A DNA stretch of 64,000 bases, taken from positions 97,678 to 161,677 of the forward strand of contig JAGGAB010000012.1 of NCBI GenBank assembly GCA_017889705.1. The letters run 5' to 3'. Each line of letters starts with the position of its first letter. The first letter of the stretch is position 1. This document shows positions 18,764-28,815 of this stretch, piece after piece. Made by a program: the position numbers and the translations under genes. The stretch comes from Bacillota bacterium. Its GTDB lineage: Bacteria; Bacillota; Negativicutes; Sporomusales; Sporomusaceae. The notes beneath the pieces are model-generated. The model was not told the DNA's origin. It made no database searches and saw only the letters and a list, made by a program, of their open reading frames with translations.

Positions 18764-19591
18764 ATGGACACCCTTGCGTTGGTAGGTCCAAGTGGAACAG
18801 GCAAAAGTCATCGGGCGTTAATTGTTGCACATGAATATAATGTTGACACAATCATAGATGATGGGTTGCTAATCAAGGACAGTAAAATCATTGCGGGTTA
18901 TTCAGCAAAGAAAGAGCCTAGTAAAATCAGAGCGGTTAAGCGTGCCATATTCATGGAACCTGACCATGCCAATGAAGTTAAAGAGGCTATTGCTAACGTA
19001 ATCCCTGAACGTATTTTAATATTAGGCACGTCAAAAAACATGGTGGAAAAAATCGTCGATGTGTTAGGACTGCCACCAATCAGTAAAGTAATTCGTATTG
19101 AAGATATTGCTACAAAGATCGAAATTGCCAAAGCGAGGGAAAGTAGGGTTAAAGAGGGAAAGCATATTATTCCTGTGCCAACCATCGAACTTAAACCGCA
19201 TTTTTCAGGTTATTTAATTGACTCGCTTGATATATTTTTGAAAAAACCGCGCTCAAAACAACGGCGTAAACTGGGAGAAAAGTCGATTGTTCGGCCAACC
19301 TTCAGCTATTATGGAAAACTGCTTATTTCTGATGCGGCGATAGCGGCTGTTGTTGATTATATTGCAATAAGCGATGGTGTGATTACTAAGACTGGACAAA
19401 TCACTATCAAAAACTCGCATGACAAAGAAAAGGGAATCTCAATTTCACTTGATGTCATTATAAAATATGGGCAGCCTATTTGGAAGGTAGTGCATGAAGC
19501 ACAGCTTCGTATAAAACAAATGGTTGAATATATGACTGGTATGATGGTTAGAGAAGTAAATATTGCAGTTAAGCGTCTAAGTATTGAATAA
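18764..19591 (+). CDS. P-loop NTPase fused to Asp23/Gls24-like domain
   Basis: 275 residues. The N-terminal half has a P-loop LVGPSGTGKSHRA (residues 6-18) and looks like a small kinase-type NTPase. The C-terminal part (about 195-275, ISDAAIAAVVDYIAISDGV ... MTGMMVREVNIAVKRL) has the look of an Asp23/Gls24 alkaline-shock domain. The combination suggests an envelope-stress or regulatory NTPase; substrate unknown. A basic linker (KKPRSKQRRK) joins the halves. GGAGG precedes the ATG. It sits 22 bp before the DUF3870-like gene. Confidence 0.75.
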   Translation: MDTLALVGPSGTGKSHRALIVAHEYNVDTIIDDGLLIKDSKIIAGYSAKKEPSKIRAVKRAIFMEPDHANEVKEAIANVIPERILILGTSKNMVEKIVDVLGLPPISKVIRIEDIATKIEIAKARESRVKEGKHIIPVPTIELKPHFSGYLIDSLDIFLKKPRSKQRRKLGEKSIVRPTFSYYGKLLISDAAIAAVVDYIAISDGVITKTGQITIKNSHDKEKGISISLDVIIKYGQPIWKVVHEAQLRIKQMVEYMTGMMVREVNIAVKRLSIE

Positions 19592-19613
19592 TATATAATA
19601 GAGGCGGGATTTT

Positions 19614-19955
19614 GTGGAAAATCAAAGTAAACGAATTTTATTTTCAGGTTATGCTAAGTTGCCGACCGGTATAACAGCAAGTGAGATTTACAAGGTTATT
19701 GGTGTTGTGATTAGTGTTGATGAAGATACGGCACTTATCATGGAAGCTGACTGCACATTAGCGACAGCCGTGGCTCGCAACCATGTATCCTCTATTTTAA
19801 TAGGTAAATCAATTAACAATCCAGACCAGTTGGTGAGAATTGTTGACAAAACATACCAAGGAAGTGCCAAAAAAGCAATTATTACGGCTATTCGGATTAT
19901 TTATGATAAATACCGTAGTTATAAAGAGGGCTTGGCTCCCAGCGCAATTGATTGA
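19614..19955 (+). CDS. DUF3870-like protein
   Basis: 113 residues, GTG start behind GAGGCGGG. The sequence (LFSGYAKLPTGITA, DCTLATAVARNHV, KKAIITAIRIIYDKY) matches what I recall of the small DUF3870 family found in anaerobic Firmicutes; no function is known. The neighbours are the P-loop/Asp23 fusion and the TSUP pair. Confidence 0.7.
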   Translation: MENQSKRILFSGYAKLPTGITASEIYKVIGVVISVDEDTALIMEADCTLATAVARNHVSSILIGKSINNPDQLVRIVDKTYQGSAKKAIITAIRIIYDKYRSYKEGLAPSAID

Positions 19956-19969
19956 TAGGGGTTTTTCAC

Positions 19970-20326
19970 ATGTCTGAACGGCTAAAGTATTTGGGTGCTG
20001 GCTTTATAGTAGGTATTTTTAGCGGTTTACTGGGAGTTGGCGGTGGCATTTTTTTAGTGCCTATTATGGTTACCTATTTCAATATTACCCAGCATGTTGC
20101 ACAAGCTACTTCAATGGCCATCGTTATTCCCACAGCACTCAGCAGTAGTATAATTTACGGATTTCATGGCAATATCGATATAAATTTGGCGGTCAATTTG
20201 ACCGTAGGCAGTATTTTGGGTGCTAGTGTAGGAGCCAGGATTATGAAAAAAATTCCTGCGGTTCGACTGAAGCAGCTATTTGCTGTTTTGCTGATTGTTG
20301 TGGGCGTAAGGATGGTGTTGGCATGA
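19970..20326 (+). CDS. TSUP (TauE/SafE) half-size transporter, first subunit
   Basis: 118 residues, about half of a normal TSUP protein, with four hydrophobic helices and the family glycine motif GLLGVGGGIFLVP near the N-terminus. The family exports or imports sulfonates and related organosulfur anions. ATG 19970 was chosen; an in-frame TTG lies at 19952. Its stop overlaps the start of the second half by 4 bp. Probably a heterodimer with the next protein. Confidence 0.85.
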   Translation: MSERLKYLGAGFIVGIFSGLLGVGGGIFLVPIMVTYFNITQHVAQATSMAIVIPTALSSSIIYGFHGNIDINLAVNLTVGSILGASVGARIMKKIPAVRLKQLFAVLLIVVGVRMVLA

Positions 20327-20691
20327 CTGTGATACTTACAATATTTGCCATAGGCTTGAGCGTAGGCTTATTAAGCGGTCTTTTAGGTATTGGCGGCGGA
20401 GTAGTATTGGTGCCGATGTTGGTGTTTCTGCTGGGAGTCGCCCAGCACACAGCGCAGGGAATATCTATGTTAGTTATAATACCGACATCAATTGTCAGTG
20501 TCTGGATCTTTTATAAAGAGAAGCTTATCAATTATCAAGCGGCGGCTTATATGGCCACCGGAGCTGTTTGTGGTGCTTTAATCAGTGCAAATCTTGTCCA
20601 AGCTGTGCCAGCAAGTGATCTTAAACGTATTTTTGGTATTTTTGTAATTTTTTCAGGGGCAAGGATGATTTGGGGAACACGCAAAAAATAG
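20323..20691 (+). CDS. TSUP (TauE/SafE) half-size transporter, second subunit
   Basis: 122 residues, again four helices with the same motif (GLLSGLLGIGGGVVLVP). The two tandem halves match the two inverted halves of a full TSUP transporter, so the pair most likely builds one carrier. Translation is coupled through ATGA. Confidence 0.85.
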   Translation: MTVILTIFAIGLSVGLLSGLLGIGGGVVLVPMLVFLLGVAQHTAQGISMLVIIPTSIVSVWIFYKEKLINYQAAAYMATGAVCGALISANLVQAVPASDLKRIFGIFVIFSGARMIWGTRKK

Positions 20692-20711
20692 AATATAATT
20701 GATACGGTAAT

Positions 20712-20755
20712 AAGAAATCCCGGGTTGTCCTTGTGAAGCCTGGGATTTCTTTTAA
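20712..20755 (+). terminator. Intrinsic terminator after TSUP pair
   Basis: Stem AAGAAATCCC-G-GGTT pairs with AGCC-T-GGGATTTCTT and runs into TTTT. Confidence 0.8.
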
Positions 20756-20839
20756 TTATCTATATGGAATTTGTGTAAGCTTTAAATTTACGCTATAATA
20801 ATGGGCATATATAACTTTACCATTGGAGCTGATACATAG

Positions 20840-22180
20840 ATGAATTTGGACCAGCAAGCAAACGGTCAGAAATTTTTTCATACAATTACTTTCGGATGCC
20901 AGATGAACCTTAATGACTCTGAACGGTTAGCAGGCCAGCTTCGAACCCTTGGTTATGAAGCTAGTGATGAGGTTGAACAGGCCACCGTAATTTTGATAAA
21001 CACCTGTTGCGTTCGGGAAAGTGCCGAAAAGAAAATTTATGGCAAGATTGGTGAAATGAAACGTCTGAAGCTGATCAACCCCAATATAATTATCGGGGTT
21101 GTGGGTTGTATGGCGCAAAAAGATAAAGAGAAGATTTTTAAAAAATATCCTCATATTGATTTGGTAATGGGGACACACAATACCCATCAGCTTGTAGAAC
21201 TTATCCAAAAGATTGAGACAAGCAGAGAGCGTGTTTTAGCCGTTTGGGATCAGGCAGAACGGTTGGCACCTGATGTACCTACTGTCCGCAAAAGCAAGAT
21301 ATCAGCTTGGGTTCCTATCATGTATGGCTGCAATAATTTTTGTACTTATTGTATTGTGCCTTATGTTAGAGGGCGTGAACGCAGCCGGACACTTGAAAGT
21401 ATTGTAGCGGAGATAAAGCAGTTGGGAGAAGATGGTTTTAAAGAAATCACGCTGCTTGGACAGAATGTTAATTCGTATGGCAAAGACTTGGAAGAAAACG
21501 TGGATTTTGCCGATTTACTGCAGGCCGTTGATCAAATTGAGTCCATTGCCCGTATACGGTATATGACTTCCCATCCGCGTGATATGAATAGAAAAGTAAT
21601 CGACACTATCAAAAACAGTAAAAGAATTTGCGAGCACTTTCATCTCCCGGTACAAGCAGGAAATAATGCAATACTGGAACGAATGAATCGCGGTTATACT
21701 ACCGAGTATTATCTCCAGCTTGTTGCCGACATTCGCGCAGCTGTTCCTGGTGCCAGTATAACAACCGATTTAATTATGGGATTCCCGGGAGAGACTGAGG
21801 AGCAATTTTTGGAGACTCTTGAATTTATTAAACATGTCCGGTATGATGCCGCTTATACTTTTTTATATTCGCAGCGCTCAGGAACACCGGCAGCACAATA
21901 TGAAGGGCAATTGCCTTTAACAACAAAGAAACTGCGCCTTAATCAACTGATGGACGTACAAAATGAGATCAGCCTTGAAATAAATAAACAACTCGAAGAT
22001 ACGGTTGTTGAAGTATTGGTTGAAGGTCCAAGCAAAAATGATGAGATGACATTTATGGGGAGAACCCGTACCAATAAGATTGTATTGTGGGAGAAAAAAG
22101 GAGTAGAAAAGAGCGGTGACTTAGTAAATATACAAATAGATAAGGCCCAAACTTGGGTTTTAAAGGGACGCTTGCTCTAA
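20840..22180 (+). CDS. miaB: tRNA-2-methylthio-N6-dimethylallyladenosine synthase
   Basis: 446 residues. UPF0004 cysteines (FGCQMN, INTCCVRE, VGCMAQ), radical SAM motif CNNFCTYC and a C-terminal TRAM domain are present. It adds the methylthio group to i6A37 of tRNA; miaA, which makes i6A, is 6.6 kb downstream in the same run of genes. The ATG lies 19 nt before mutS begins its own frame, and the miaB-mutS-mutL-miaA order is typical of Firmicutes. Confidence 0.96.
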   Translation: MNLDQQANGQKFFHTITFGCQMNLNDSERLAGQLRTLGYEASDEVEQATVILINTCCVRESAEKKIYGKIGEMKRLKLINPNIIIGVVGCMAQKDKEKIFKKYPHIDLVMGTHNTHQLVELIQKIETSRERVLAVWDQAERLAPDVPTVRKSKISAWVPIMYGCNNFCTYCIVPYVRGRERSRTLESIVAEIKQLGEDGFKEITLLGQNVNSYGKDLEENVDFADLLQAVDQIESIARIRYMTSHPRDMNRKVIDTIKNSKRICEHFHLPVQAGNNAILERMNRGYTTEYYLQLVADIRAAVPGASITTDLIMGFPGETEEQFLETLEFIKHVRYDAAYTFLYSQRSGTPAAQYEGQLPLTTKKLRLNQLMDVQNEISLEINKQLEDTVVEVLVEGPSKNDEMTFMGRTRTNKIVLWEKKGVEKSGDLVNIQIDKAQTWVLKGRLL

Positions 22181-22199
22181 CAAGAGGAGAATTTACAGC

Positions 22200-24809
22200 A
22201 TGTCGACAAATTATACTCCGATGCTCGAACAGTATCGGGAGGTAAAAAGTAAACTTAGCAACGAAATACTGTTTTTTCGGTTAGGCGATTTTTACGAGAT
22301 GTTTTTTGAAGATGCGGAACTTGCTGCACGGGAGTTAGAGATTACTTTAACTTCACGTGAAGGCGGCAATAATAAACGGGTTCCGATGTGCGGTGTGCCT
22401 TACCATGCTGCTGATAATTATATTGTAAAGCTCATTAATAAAGGCTATAAAGTTGCTATTTGTGAACAGGTGGAAGATCCTAAACAGGCAAAGGGGATTG
22501 TGCGCCGGGAAGTTGTTAAGATAATCACTCCGGGGACTATTCTAACTGAAGCTTGTCTGCCTGATAAGGCCAATAACTATTTGGCTTTGCTATATGAAGA
22601 AGATGACGAATTATGTTTGGCGGCAACAGATATATCAACAGGTGAATGCTTGTGGGCGATTTTTTTAGGCAGTTCACGGATAACCACTGTGTGCGATCAA
22701 TTATATCGCTTGCTGCCTGCCGAATTAGTGATAGTAGGGAAACTTGACGGCAGTACAGCCATAAATGGTTTTTTGTCACAGCGAATCTCAACCTGTGCGG
22801 TAACTACATTATCAAATATAGATGTTTCAGCAGCTGCGGTCTTGCCGCAAAAACATTTTGCAGAAACAGAATTGCCGACAAACCCAGCGGCACAAGCTGC
22901 TGTAAGTTACTTGCTATATTATTTGCATTATAATTTGAAAAGCGCACTTTCACATATTAATAAACTTACAAGAATTGATACCCAGGATTACTTAGTGATT
23001 GATGCTTCTACCTTGCGCAATCTTGAGATTACCCGCAATATGCGTGACGGCGGACGGAAAGACACTATGCTGTCAGTACTTGATTTTACCAAAACTGCCA
23101 TGGGGGCCAGGCTGCTAAAAAAATGGCTGGAGTTTCCGTTATTAAATCCTATTGCCATTGCGAAACGCCAGGATGCTATTGCCGATCTGCTGGACAAACG
23201 GGCTGTACGTGAACAGTTGAAAGAGCTGCTTGCTAATATTTATGATTTTGAACGCATTTTAACCCGAGTTGAAGTTGGCAGTGCCAATGCCCGTGATTTA
23301 ACAGCACTTAAAGGATCACTGGCTGTATTGCCGGAGATAAAAACAAAGCTGCAAGAGTGTCAGGCACAACTGCTGTCAGACATTGGTGCTGTTACTAAAA
23401 CACATGTTGATGTGACCAATATGATTACTGCGGCAATTGCTGAAAACCCGCCGTTTAGTATTCGTGAAGGCGGTATTATCAGAGCCGGTTATGATTTGGA
23501 GCTTGATGAGCTCCGCAGTATTGCCCGTGACAGCAAACAATGGATTCAGGATATGGAGCTGCGTGAACGGGAAATAACTGGCATTAAGTCTCTTAAGGTG
23601 GGGTATAATAAGGTTTTTGGTTATTATATCGAAATAACTCATGCCAATACTTCAGCGGTACCGCCTAATTATGTCCGGAAACAGACACTGGTTAATGCCG
23701 AACGCTACATTACCCCTGAACTTAAGGAATTTGAAACCAAAGTACTTGGTGCTCAAGAAAAGATTATTAATATTGAGTATCAATTATTTTCAGTGATTAG
23801 AGATTATATAAAAGAACGAATTGGTGAGATTCAACACACTGCGCAACAAGTTGCGCAATTAGATGTTATACTTTCTCTAAGTGAAGCTGCGGCTCGCTAT
23901 AATTATATCCGTCCCACGCTTAATCAAATGCGGGATATTGCCATTAAAGACGGGCGCCATCCTGTTGTAGAGCGACTTTTGTCAGGTGAAATGTTTGTAC
24001 CTAATGATACCGAACTCAATCATCGGGAAAGTGAAATATTAATTATTACCGGCCCTAATATGGCAGGAAAGTCCACGTATATGAGGCAAGTGGCATTGCT
24101 TACGATTATGACCCAGGTCGGCAGCTTTATTCCCGCGCGCGAAGCTTCGATTTGTCCGGTTGACAGGATTTTTACCAGAGTCGGTGCCAGTGATGATTTG
24201 GCTACCGGGCAAAGTACCTTTATGGTGGAAATGACGGAAACTGCGCAAATCGTTAAATATGCAACCGCTAACAGCCTGATCATTTTAGATGAAATTGGTC
24301 GCGGAACAAGTACCTTTGATGGAATGAGTATCGCCCGGGCAGTTGTTGAGTATATCAGGGACAAAGTGAAGGCAAAAACCTTATTTGCCACTCATTATCA
24401 TGAACTTACAGAATTAGCCGAAAGTAGCAAAGTTATAAAAAACTACTCAGTGGCCGTAAAAGAGCGGGGCAATGATGTTGTGTTTTTACGCCGGATAATA
24501 CCCGGCGGTGCTGATAAGAGCTATGGCATTCATGTTGCTCAGCTTGCCGGACTGCCTAAGCGAATAATTGAACGGGCGCAGCAGGCCTTGCATGAACTCG
24601 AACAATGCAAACCACTTGCGACAACAACACAACAGGTGCTGAATGAGAAAAATGTCGAACAAGCTGCGGTTACTACCGTTTCTTTGTTTGGTTCAAGTAT
24701 TGCCGATGAATTACTGGCAATCGACATTATGACACTTACGCCACTGGAAGCGCTTAATACCTTATATCGACTGCAAAATCAAGCCAGAGAGGAAAAAGGA
24801 AGTTTATGA
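22200..24809 (+). CDS. mutS: DNA mismatch repair protein MutS
   Basis: 869 residues, full length. Mismatch-binding Phe-x-Glu region near the N-terminus (RLGDFYEMFFEDA), clamp and lever domains, then the ATPase with GPNMAGKSTYMRQ (Walker A) and DEIGRGTSTFDG (signature). It recognises mispairs and recruits MutL. The stop overlaps mutL by 4 bp. Confidence 0.98.
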   Translation: MSTNYTPMLEQYREVKSKLSNEILFFRLGDFYEMFFEDAELAARELEITLTSREGGNNKRVPMCGVPYHAADNYIVKLINKGYKVAICEQVEDPKQAKGIVRREVVKIITPGTILTEACLPDKANNYLALLYEEDDELCLAATDISTGECLWAIFLGSSRITTVCDQLYRLLPAELVIVGKLDGSTAINGFLSQRISTCAVTTLSNIDVSAAAVLPQKHFAETELPTNPAAQAAVSYLLYYLHYNLKSALSHINKLTRIDTQDYLVIDASTLRNLEITRNMRDGGRKDTMLSVLDFTKTAMGARLLKKWLEFPLLNPIAIAKRQDAIADLLDKRAVREQLKELLANIYDFERILTRVEVGSANARDLTALKGSLAVLPEIKTKLQECQAQLLSDIGAVTKTHVDVTNMITAAIAENPPFSIREGGIIRAGYDLELDELRSIARDSKQWIQDMELREREITGIKSLKVGYNKVFGYYIEITHANTSAVPPNYVRKQTLVNAERYITPELKEFETKVLGAQEKIINIEYQLFSVIRDYIKERIGEIQHTAQQVAQLDVILSLSEAAARYNYIRPTLNQMRDIAIKDGRHPVVERLLSGEMFVPNDTELNHRESEILIITGPNMAGKSTYMRQVALLTIMTQVGSFIPAREASICPVDRIFTRVGASDDLATGQSTFMVEMTETAQIVKYATANSLIILDEIGRGTSTFDGMSIARAVVEYIRDKVKAKTLFATHYHELTELAESSKVIKNYSVAVKERGNDVVFLRRIIPGGADKSYGIHVAQLAGLPKRIIERAQQALHELEQCKPLATTTQQVLNEKNVEQAAVTTVSLFGSSIADELLAIDIMTLTPLEALNTLYRLQNQAREEKGSL

Positions 24810-26632
24810 GCCAGCAGGTTATTCATATCCTAGATGAAAATACGGCTAATAAAATCGCAGCAGGCGAAGTAGTTGAGCGGCCGGCGGCTGTTATCAAAGA
24901 GTTTATTGAAAACTCAATAGATGCCGGCAGTAAAAGTATTGAAATCGAAATTGCTGAAGGCGGAATACAATTTATTCGGGTTACTGATGACGGCAGGGGT
25001 ATGGGTTATGAAGACGCGCAACTTGCTGTAAAACGGCATGCTACCAGCAAAATTCGCACAGCGGAAGATTTGGCCGCAATTCAGTCGTTGGGATTTCGCG
25101 GCGAAGCGTTGCCGAGTATTGCTGCTGTATCTAAGTTTACCTTGACAACCCGCCTGCAAGACGAGCCGCTAGCGACATATATTGAGATCAACGGCGGGAT
25201 AGTCGCCGATACTCGCGAAGCTGGAGCTGGGTGCGGTACTACCGTAACAGTAGCTGATTTATTCTTTAATACGCCAGCTCGCCGCAAATTTTTGAAAACG
25301 CCGTCAGCCGAAAGTGGTCATATTAGCGATATTGTTACCAAGCTTTCGTTGTCACATCCGCAAATTGCATTTAAATTAGTCAGTAATCAGCGGTTGACTT
25401 TTTCTACCGGCGGTAATGGACGGCTGCTTGATACCATTGCCGATATTTATGGGCACAAGGTTGTTCCTGAATTATTACCAGTCGAATACAGTAATGACGG
25501 TATTACTGTGTCAGGTTATGTTGCCAAACCTGTTTTGTTAAAAAGTGGACGGCAGTGGCAGACATTTATGGTCAATCAGCGGGTGGTCAACAGCCGAATG
25601 CTAGCAAAAGCCTTAGATAATGCTTATTTCTCGTTGCTGCCGAAGAATGGACATCCGCTGGCTGTACTTGATATTGAGTTAGCTGCGGATACTGTTGATG
25701 TTAATGTTCATCCACAGAAAAAAGAAATCAAATTTAGCGATGACCAAAAAGTTTACCGGGCTGTATATAAAGCTGTTTCTGCCAGCCTAGCAGCACCTAT
25801 GTCACACACTGAGGCTGCGGCAACTGTGCAGCCTCAGTCGGCAGCAATAATTCCGCGATTTGTTAGTAATGCTGATAGCAGCAGGTATAATAACAAACAT
25901 ACCTATATTTCGGCGCAGGCAGCTGAAGAAGAACATCGAGTTTGGGCACCGACTTTATGGCGCGAGGAAACGCTTTCACTTTCTGATACCAGAGAGGCGA
26001 TAAAACAATCTGAGCAACTAAGTGAAGTACCAGAAGTAGCTACAGCTACAGCAGAGATTGCCGGTAGTCCCTTGTATCCTTTAGGGCAGATTGAGGCGTG
26101 CTACATTGTGGCACAAGGAGAAGATGGTCTCTATATTATTGATCAGCACGCTGCCCATGAGAGAATACTATATGATCGCATGAGCCGTGCAACAGGGCGG
26201 GTGCCGTCACAACAATTATTAGTGCCTCTATACCTGGACTTTATTAAAGGTGATTGTGAACTTATTACGGCAAATCAGGATACTTTATACCAACTGGGCT
26301 TTACCCTTGAACAAGTTGGTCCGGATACCATGCGGTTAATAGAAATGCCTGTTGACATTCCACTTGATGATGCCGAAGCAGTATTGCGGCAAGTTTTGCA
26401 ATTAGTAACTGATATGCATCAGCCTACAACTCAGGAGCTGCGTCATGCTTATCTGCAAATGGCGGCATGCCGCAGTGCCATAAAAGCAGGCGAGAACCTT
26501 AATATGAGGCAAATACAGGCATTATTAAGCGAACTATATGCTACTGACTTACCTTATACTTGCCCGCATGGACGTCCGACAATTGTAAGATTTGGTCCTG
26601 ATGAACTGGCGAAGATGTTTAAGCGCACATAG
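24806..26632 (+). CDS. mutL: DNA mismatch repair protein MutL
   Basis: 608 residues. The GHKL ATPase motifs are at the N-terminus (IAAGEVVERPAAVIKEFIEN, DDGRGM, GFRGEALPSI), and the C-terminal dimerisation/endonuclease domain includes DQHAAHERILYDR with the DQHAxxE(x)4E-type metal motif, which marks a nicking MutL as in Gram-positives. A poorly conserved linker spans about 330-410. It is coupled to mutS. Confidence 0.97.
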   Translation: MSQQVIHILDENTANKIAAGEVVERPAAVIKEFIENSIDAGSKSIEIEIAEGGIQFIRVTDDGRGMGYEDAQLAVKRHATSKIRTAEDLAAIQSLGFRGEALPSIAAVSKFTLTTRLQDEPLATYIEINGGIVADTREAGAGCGTTVTVADLFFNTPARRKFLKTPSAESGHISDIVTKLSLSHPQIAFKLVSNQRLTFSTGGNGRLLDTIADIYGHKVVPELLPVEYSNDGITVSGYVAKPVLLKSGRQWQTFMVNQRVVNSRMLAKALDNAYFSLLPKNGHPLAVLDIELAADTVDVNVHPQKKEIKFSDDQKVYRAVYKAVSASLAAPMSHTEAAATVQPQSAAIIPRFVSNADSSRYNNKHTYISAQAAEEEHRVWAPTLWREETLSLSDTREAIKQSEQLSEVPEVATATAEIAGSPLYPLGQIEACYIVAQGEDGLYIIDQHAAHERILYDRMSRATGRVPSQQLLVPLYLDFIKGDCELITANQDTLYQLGFTLEQVGPDTMRLIEMPVDIPLDDAEAVLRQVLQLVTDMHQPTTQELRHAYLQMAACRSAIKAGENLNMRQIQALLSELYATDLPYTCPHGRPTIVRFGPDELAKMFKRT

Positions 26633-26643
26633 GTGATAATTAC

Positions 26644-27456
26644 ATGGATCTAATTGTAACAACTGCACAACAAACGATACCCTGCATTAGCCGCCAGGCA
26701 GAAGAAATAGCAAAGCGATTAGCAGTGCCATTTATTCCGCGTAAGCATAGTTCGCTAGCTGCACTAAAAGAACAGTATGGGATAAATCAGCTTATTGTGG
26801 CTACAGCGAATGGTCCTGTTGTACATACACCGGCGGGAGAGTATTTTTTTCACCTAAGCATGGCAGAATTACGCATAAAAAACATCGTAAATGGTAATCA
26901 TGACCATATGGTGACAGCAATGAACCTTAGGACAGGTATGTCAGTTTTGGATTGTACCTTAGGATTAGCGACAGATGCCATTGTTGCTAGTTTTGTGACT
27001 GGTGAAACTGGTAGGGTTGTTGGCCTGGAAAGTTCACCAATTATAACTGTAGTAGCTGACTATGGATTACAACATTTTGTGGTTGACTCCGAAGTTGATA
27101 TTACTAGCGCGCTGCGGCGGGTAAAGGTGGAAAATGCCGATTATAGCGAGCGGTTACAGGCTGTAGCTGACAACACTTTTGATATTGTGTATTTTGACCC
27201 TATGTTTCGTGAACCAATATTTAAAAGTTCCAATGTAAATCCGATTAGAAGCTTGGCCAATATGCAGCCGCTTACTGCCGAGGCAATTCGGCAAGCCTGC
27301 AGGGTAGCTAAAGAGAAGGTTGTAGTCAAAGAAGCGGCAGGGAGCAGTGAGTTTGCCCGGTTGGGAATAACCACGGTAGTTGGTGGTAAGTACAGCAGTA
27401 TTAACTACGGTATTATTGACTGTCAACAAACCCTCTCCGGCGGAGGTCTGCCATGA
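26644..27456 (+). CDS. Class I SAM-dependent methyltransferase (RsmJ-like)
   Basis: 270 residues. The SAM-binding core is VLDCTLGLATDAIVAS (motif I), acidic residue in GLESSP, and YFDPMFREP as catalytic-type motif IV, similar to the YFDPMFP motif of the 16S rRNA G1516 methyltransferase RsmJ. The substrate is inferred only from this likeness. It lies between mutL and miaA and overlaps miaA by 4 bp. Confidence 0.78.
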   Translation: MDLIVTTAQQTIPCISRQAEEIAKRLAVPFIPRKHSSLAALKEQYGINQLIVATANGPVVHTPAGEYFFHLSMAELRIKNIVNGNHDHMVTAMNLRTGMSVLDCTLGLATDAIVASFVTGETGRVVGLESSPIITVVADYGLQHFVVDSEVDITSALRRVKVENADYSERLQAVADNTFDIVYFDPMFREPIFKSSNVNPIRSLANMQPLTAEAIRQACRVAKEKVVVKEAAGSSEFARLGITTVVGGKYSSINYGIIDCQQTLSGGGLP

Positions 27457-28388
27457 ACCGTTTAATTGTAATTATTGGCCCTACTGCTGTGGGAAAAACA
27501 AAATTGAGCATTGATCTGGCTAAGCGGCTGGATACACAAATCATTTCCGGCGATTCAATGCTGGTATACCGGGGAATGGATATTGGAACAGCTAAACCGG
27601 ATTTATTAGAACGAAACGGTATTGCGCATCATCTTATCGATATACTGGAGCCGCAGCAAGAATTTAATGTAGTTGATTTTCAGAAATATGCCCGAACCCT
27701 TATTGCTCAAATCAATGCTGAAGGACGTATCCCTATTTTGGCAGGAGGTACCGGGCTGTATGTTCGGGCTTTGCTTGAAGGTTATCAGTTTAATCAGGCC
27801 CCAAGTGATGGAAAGTTGCGTGAGAAACTTGCCGGACTCGCAAAAGAGCATGGCAACAAATACTTGCATGATTTATTAGAGCAAGTGCAGCCTGAAACTG
27901 CCGCCAGATTGCATCCTAATGACCAACGGCGGATAATCAGGGCGCTTGAAGTGCATTATCTGAGTGGTGAAGCTGTTTCCCAAGATAAAGTCGTGGTAAA
28001 TGAACTCTTATATGATGCTGTGGTGATTGGTCTTACTATGGAACGGGCTGCTTTGTATGAACGGATTAACCAGCGAGTTGATCAAATGTTGGAGCAGGGA
28101 TTGATTGATGAAGTGGCAAGACTTTTAGAGCAGGGGATAGCACCTGATTGCCAGGCCATGAAGGGGATTGGTTATAAAGAAATTGTTGAACACTTGCTTG
28201 ATGGCCAGGAACCCACAATAACTATTAACCAATTAAAGCAAGCTACCCGTAATTTTGCCAAACGGCAACTGACTTTTTTTCGGCGCATGCCTTATATAAC
28301 CTGGTATAATGTAGATGAATTCGATAATTACAATATTTTACTGGAAACAGTTTACAAGCAGGTTGCGAGAAAGTTTGGTGTAAGGTAA
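27453..28388 (+). CDS. miaA: tRNA dimethylallyltransferase
   Basis: 311 residues. P-loop GPTAVGKTKLS (residues 8-18), DSMLVYRGMDIGTAKP and the conserved QxRRIIRALEV segment (NDQRRIIRALEVHYLSG) identify MiaA, which attaches an isopentenyl group to A37. Upstream of hfq, as in many bacteria. Confidence 0.97.
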   Translation: MNRLIVIIGPTAVGKTKLSIDLAKRLDTQIISGDSMLVYRGMDIGTAKPDLLERNGIAHHLIDILEPQQEFNVVDFQKYARTLIAQINAEGRIPILAGGTGLYVRALLEGYQFNQAPSDGKLREKLAGLAKEHGNKYLHDLLEQVQPETAARLHPNDQRRIIRALEVHYLSGEAVSQDKVVVNELLYDAVVIGLTMERAALYERINQRVDQMLEQGLIDEVARLLEQGIAPDCQAMKGIGYKEIVEHLLDGQEPTITINQLKQATRNFAKRQLTFFRRMPYITWYNVDEFDNYNILLETVYKQVARKFGVR

Positions 28389-28427
28389 AATAGATAAAGA
28401 GTAGATGATATTACGGAGGGGTTTCAG

Positions 28428-28688
28428 TTGACTAACAAAGTCATTAATTTGCAAGACAGTTTTTTAAATCAAGTGCGTAAAGAGAATGTGCCGGTAATTA
28501 TATATTTGGTTAATGGATTCCAACTGCGCGGATCAGTAAGAGGCTTTGACAATTTTACCGTAATCATTGAAAATGATGGTAAGCAGCAATTAGTATACAA
28601 GCATGCTATTTCAACCGTAACTCCGTTTCGCCCTTTAACGGCTAATCTGCATGAAAAAAAGGATGAAATTGTAAAAACTGATAAGTAA
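28428..28688 (+). CDS. hfq: RNA chaperone Hfq
   Basis: 86 residues starting at TTG 28428 behind CGGAGGGG. The Sm1 motif ([20 protein letters not shown]), the Sm2 motif (YKHAIST) and the RNA-contact residues of the proximal face are visible. It forms a hexameric ring that binds small RNAs and A-rich mRNA. The gene ends in a strong terminator, so spoVK after it needs its own promoter. Confidence 0.97.
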   Translation: MTNKVINLQDSFLNQVRKENVPVIIYLVNGFQLRGSVRGFDNFTVIIENDGKQQLVYKHAISTVTPFRPLTANLHEKKDEIVKTDK

Positions 28689-28700
28689 TCCATGTCTTGC

Positions 28701-28738
28701 AGTACTCCGGGAGTTTAATCCCGGAGTACTTTTTATTT
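28701..28738 (+). terminator. Intrinsic terminator after hfq
   Basis: Perfect 12-bp stem AGTACTCCGGGA / TCCCGGAGTACT with a 6-nt loop and a T run. Confidence 0.9.
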
Positions 28739-28815
28739 TTGCGCTAAAATAATCACCATTGGCTAAAGTCAGCGTATACTATATAGCGTGAAGCCTGCCG
28801 GGGGGAGTGATGATA

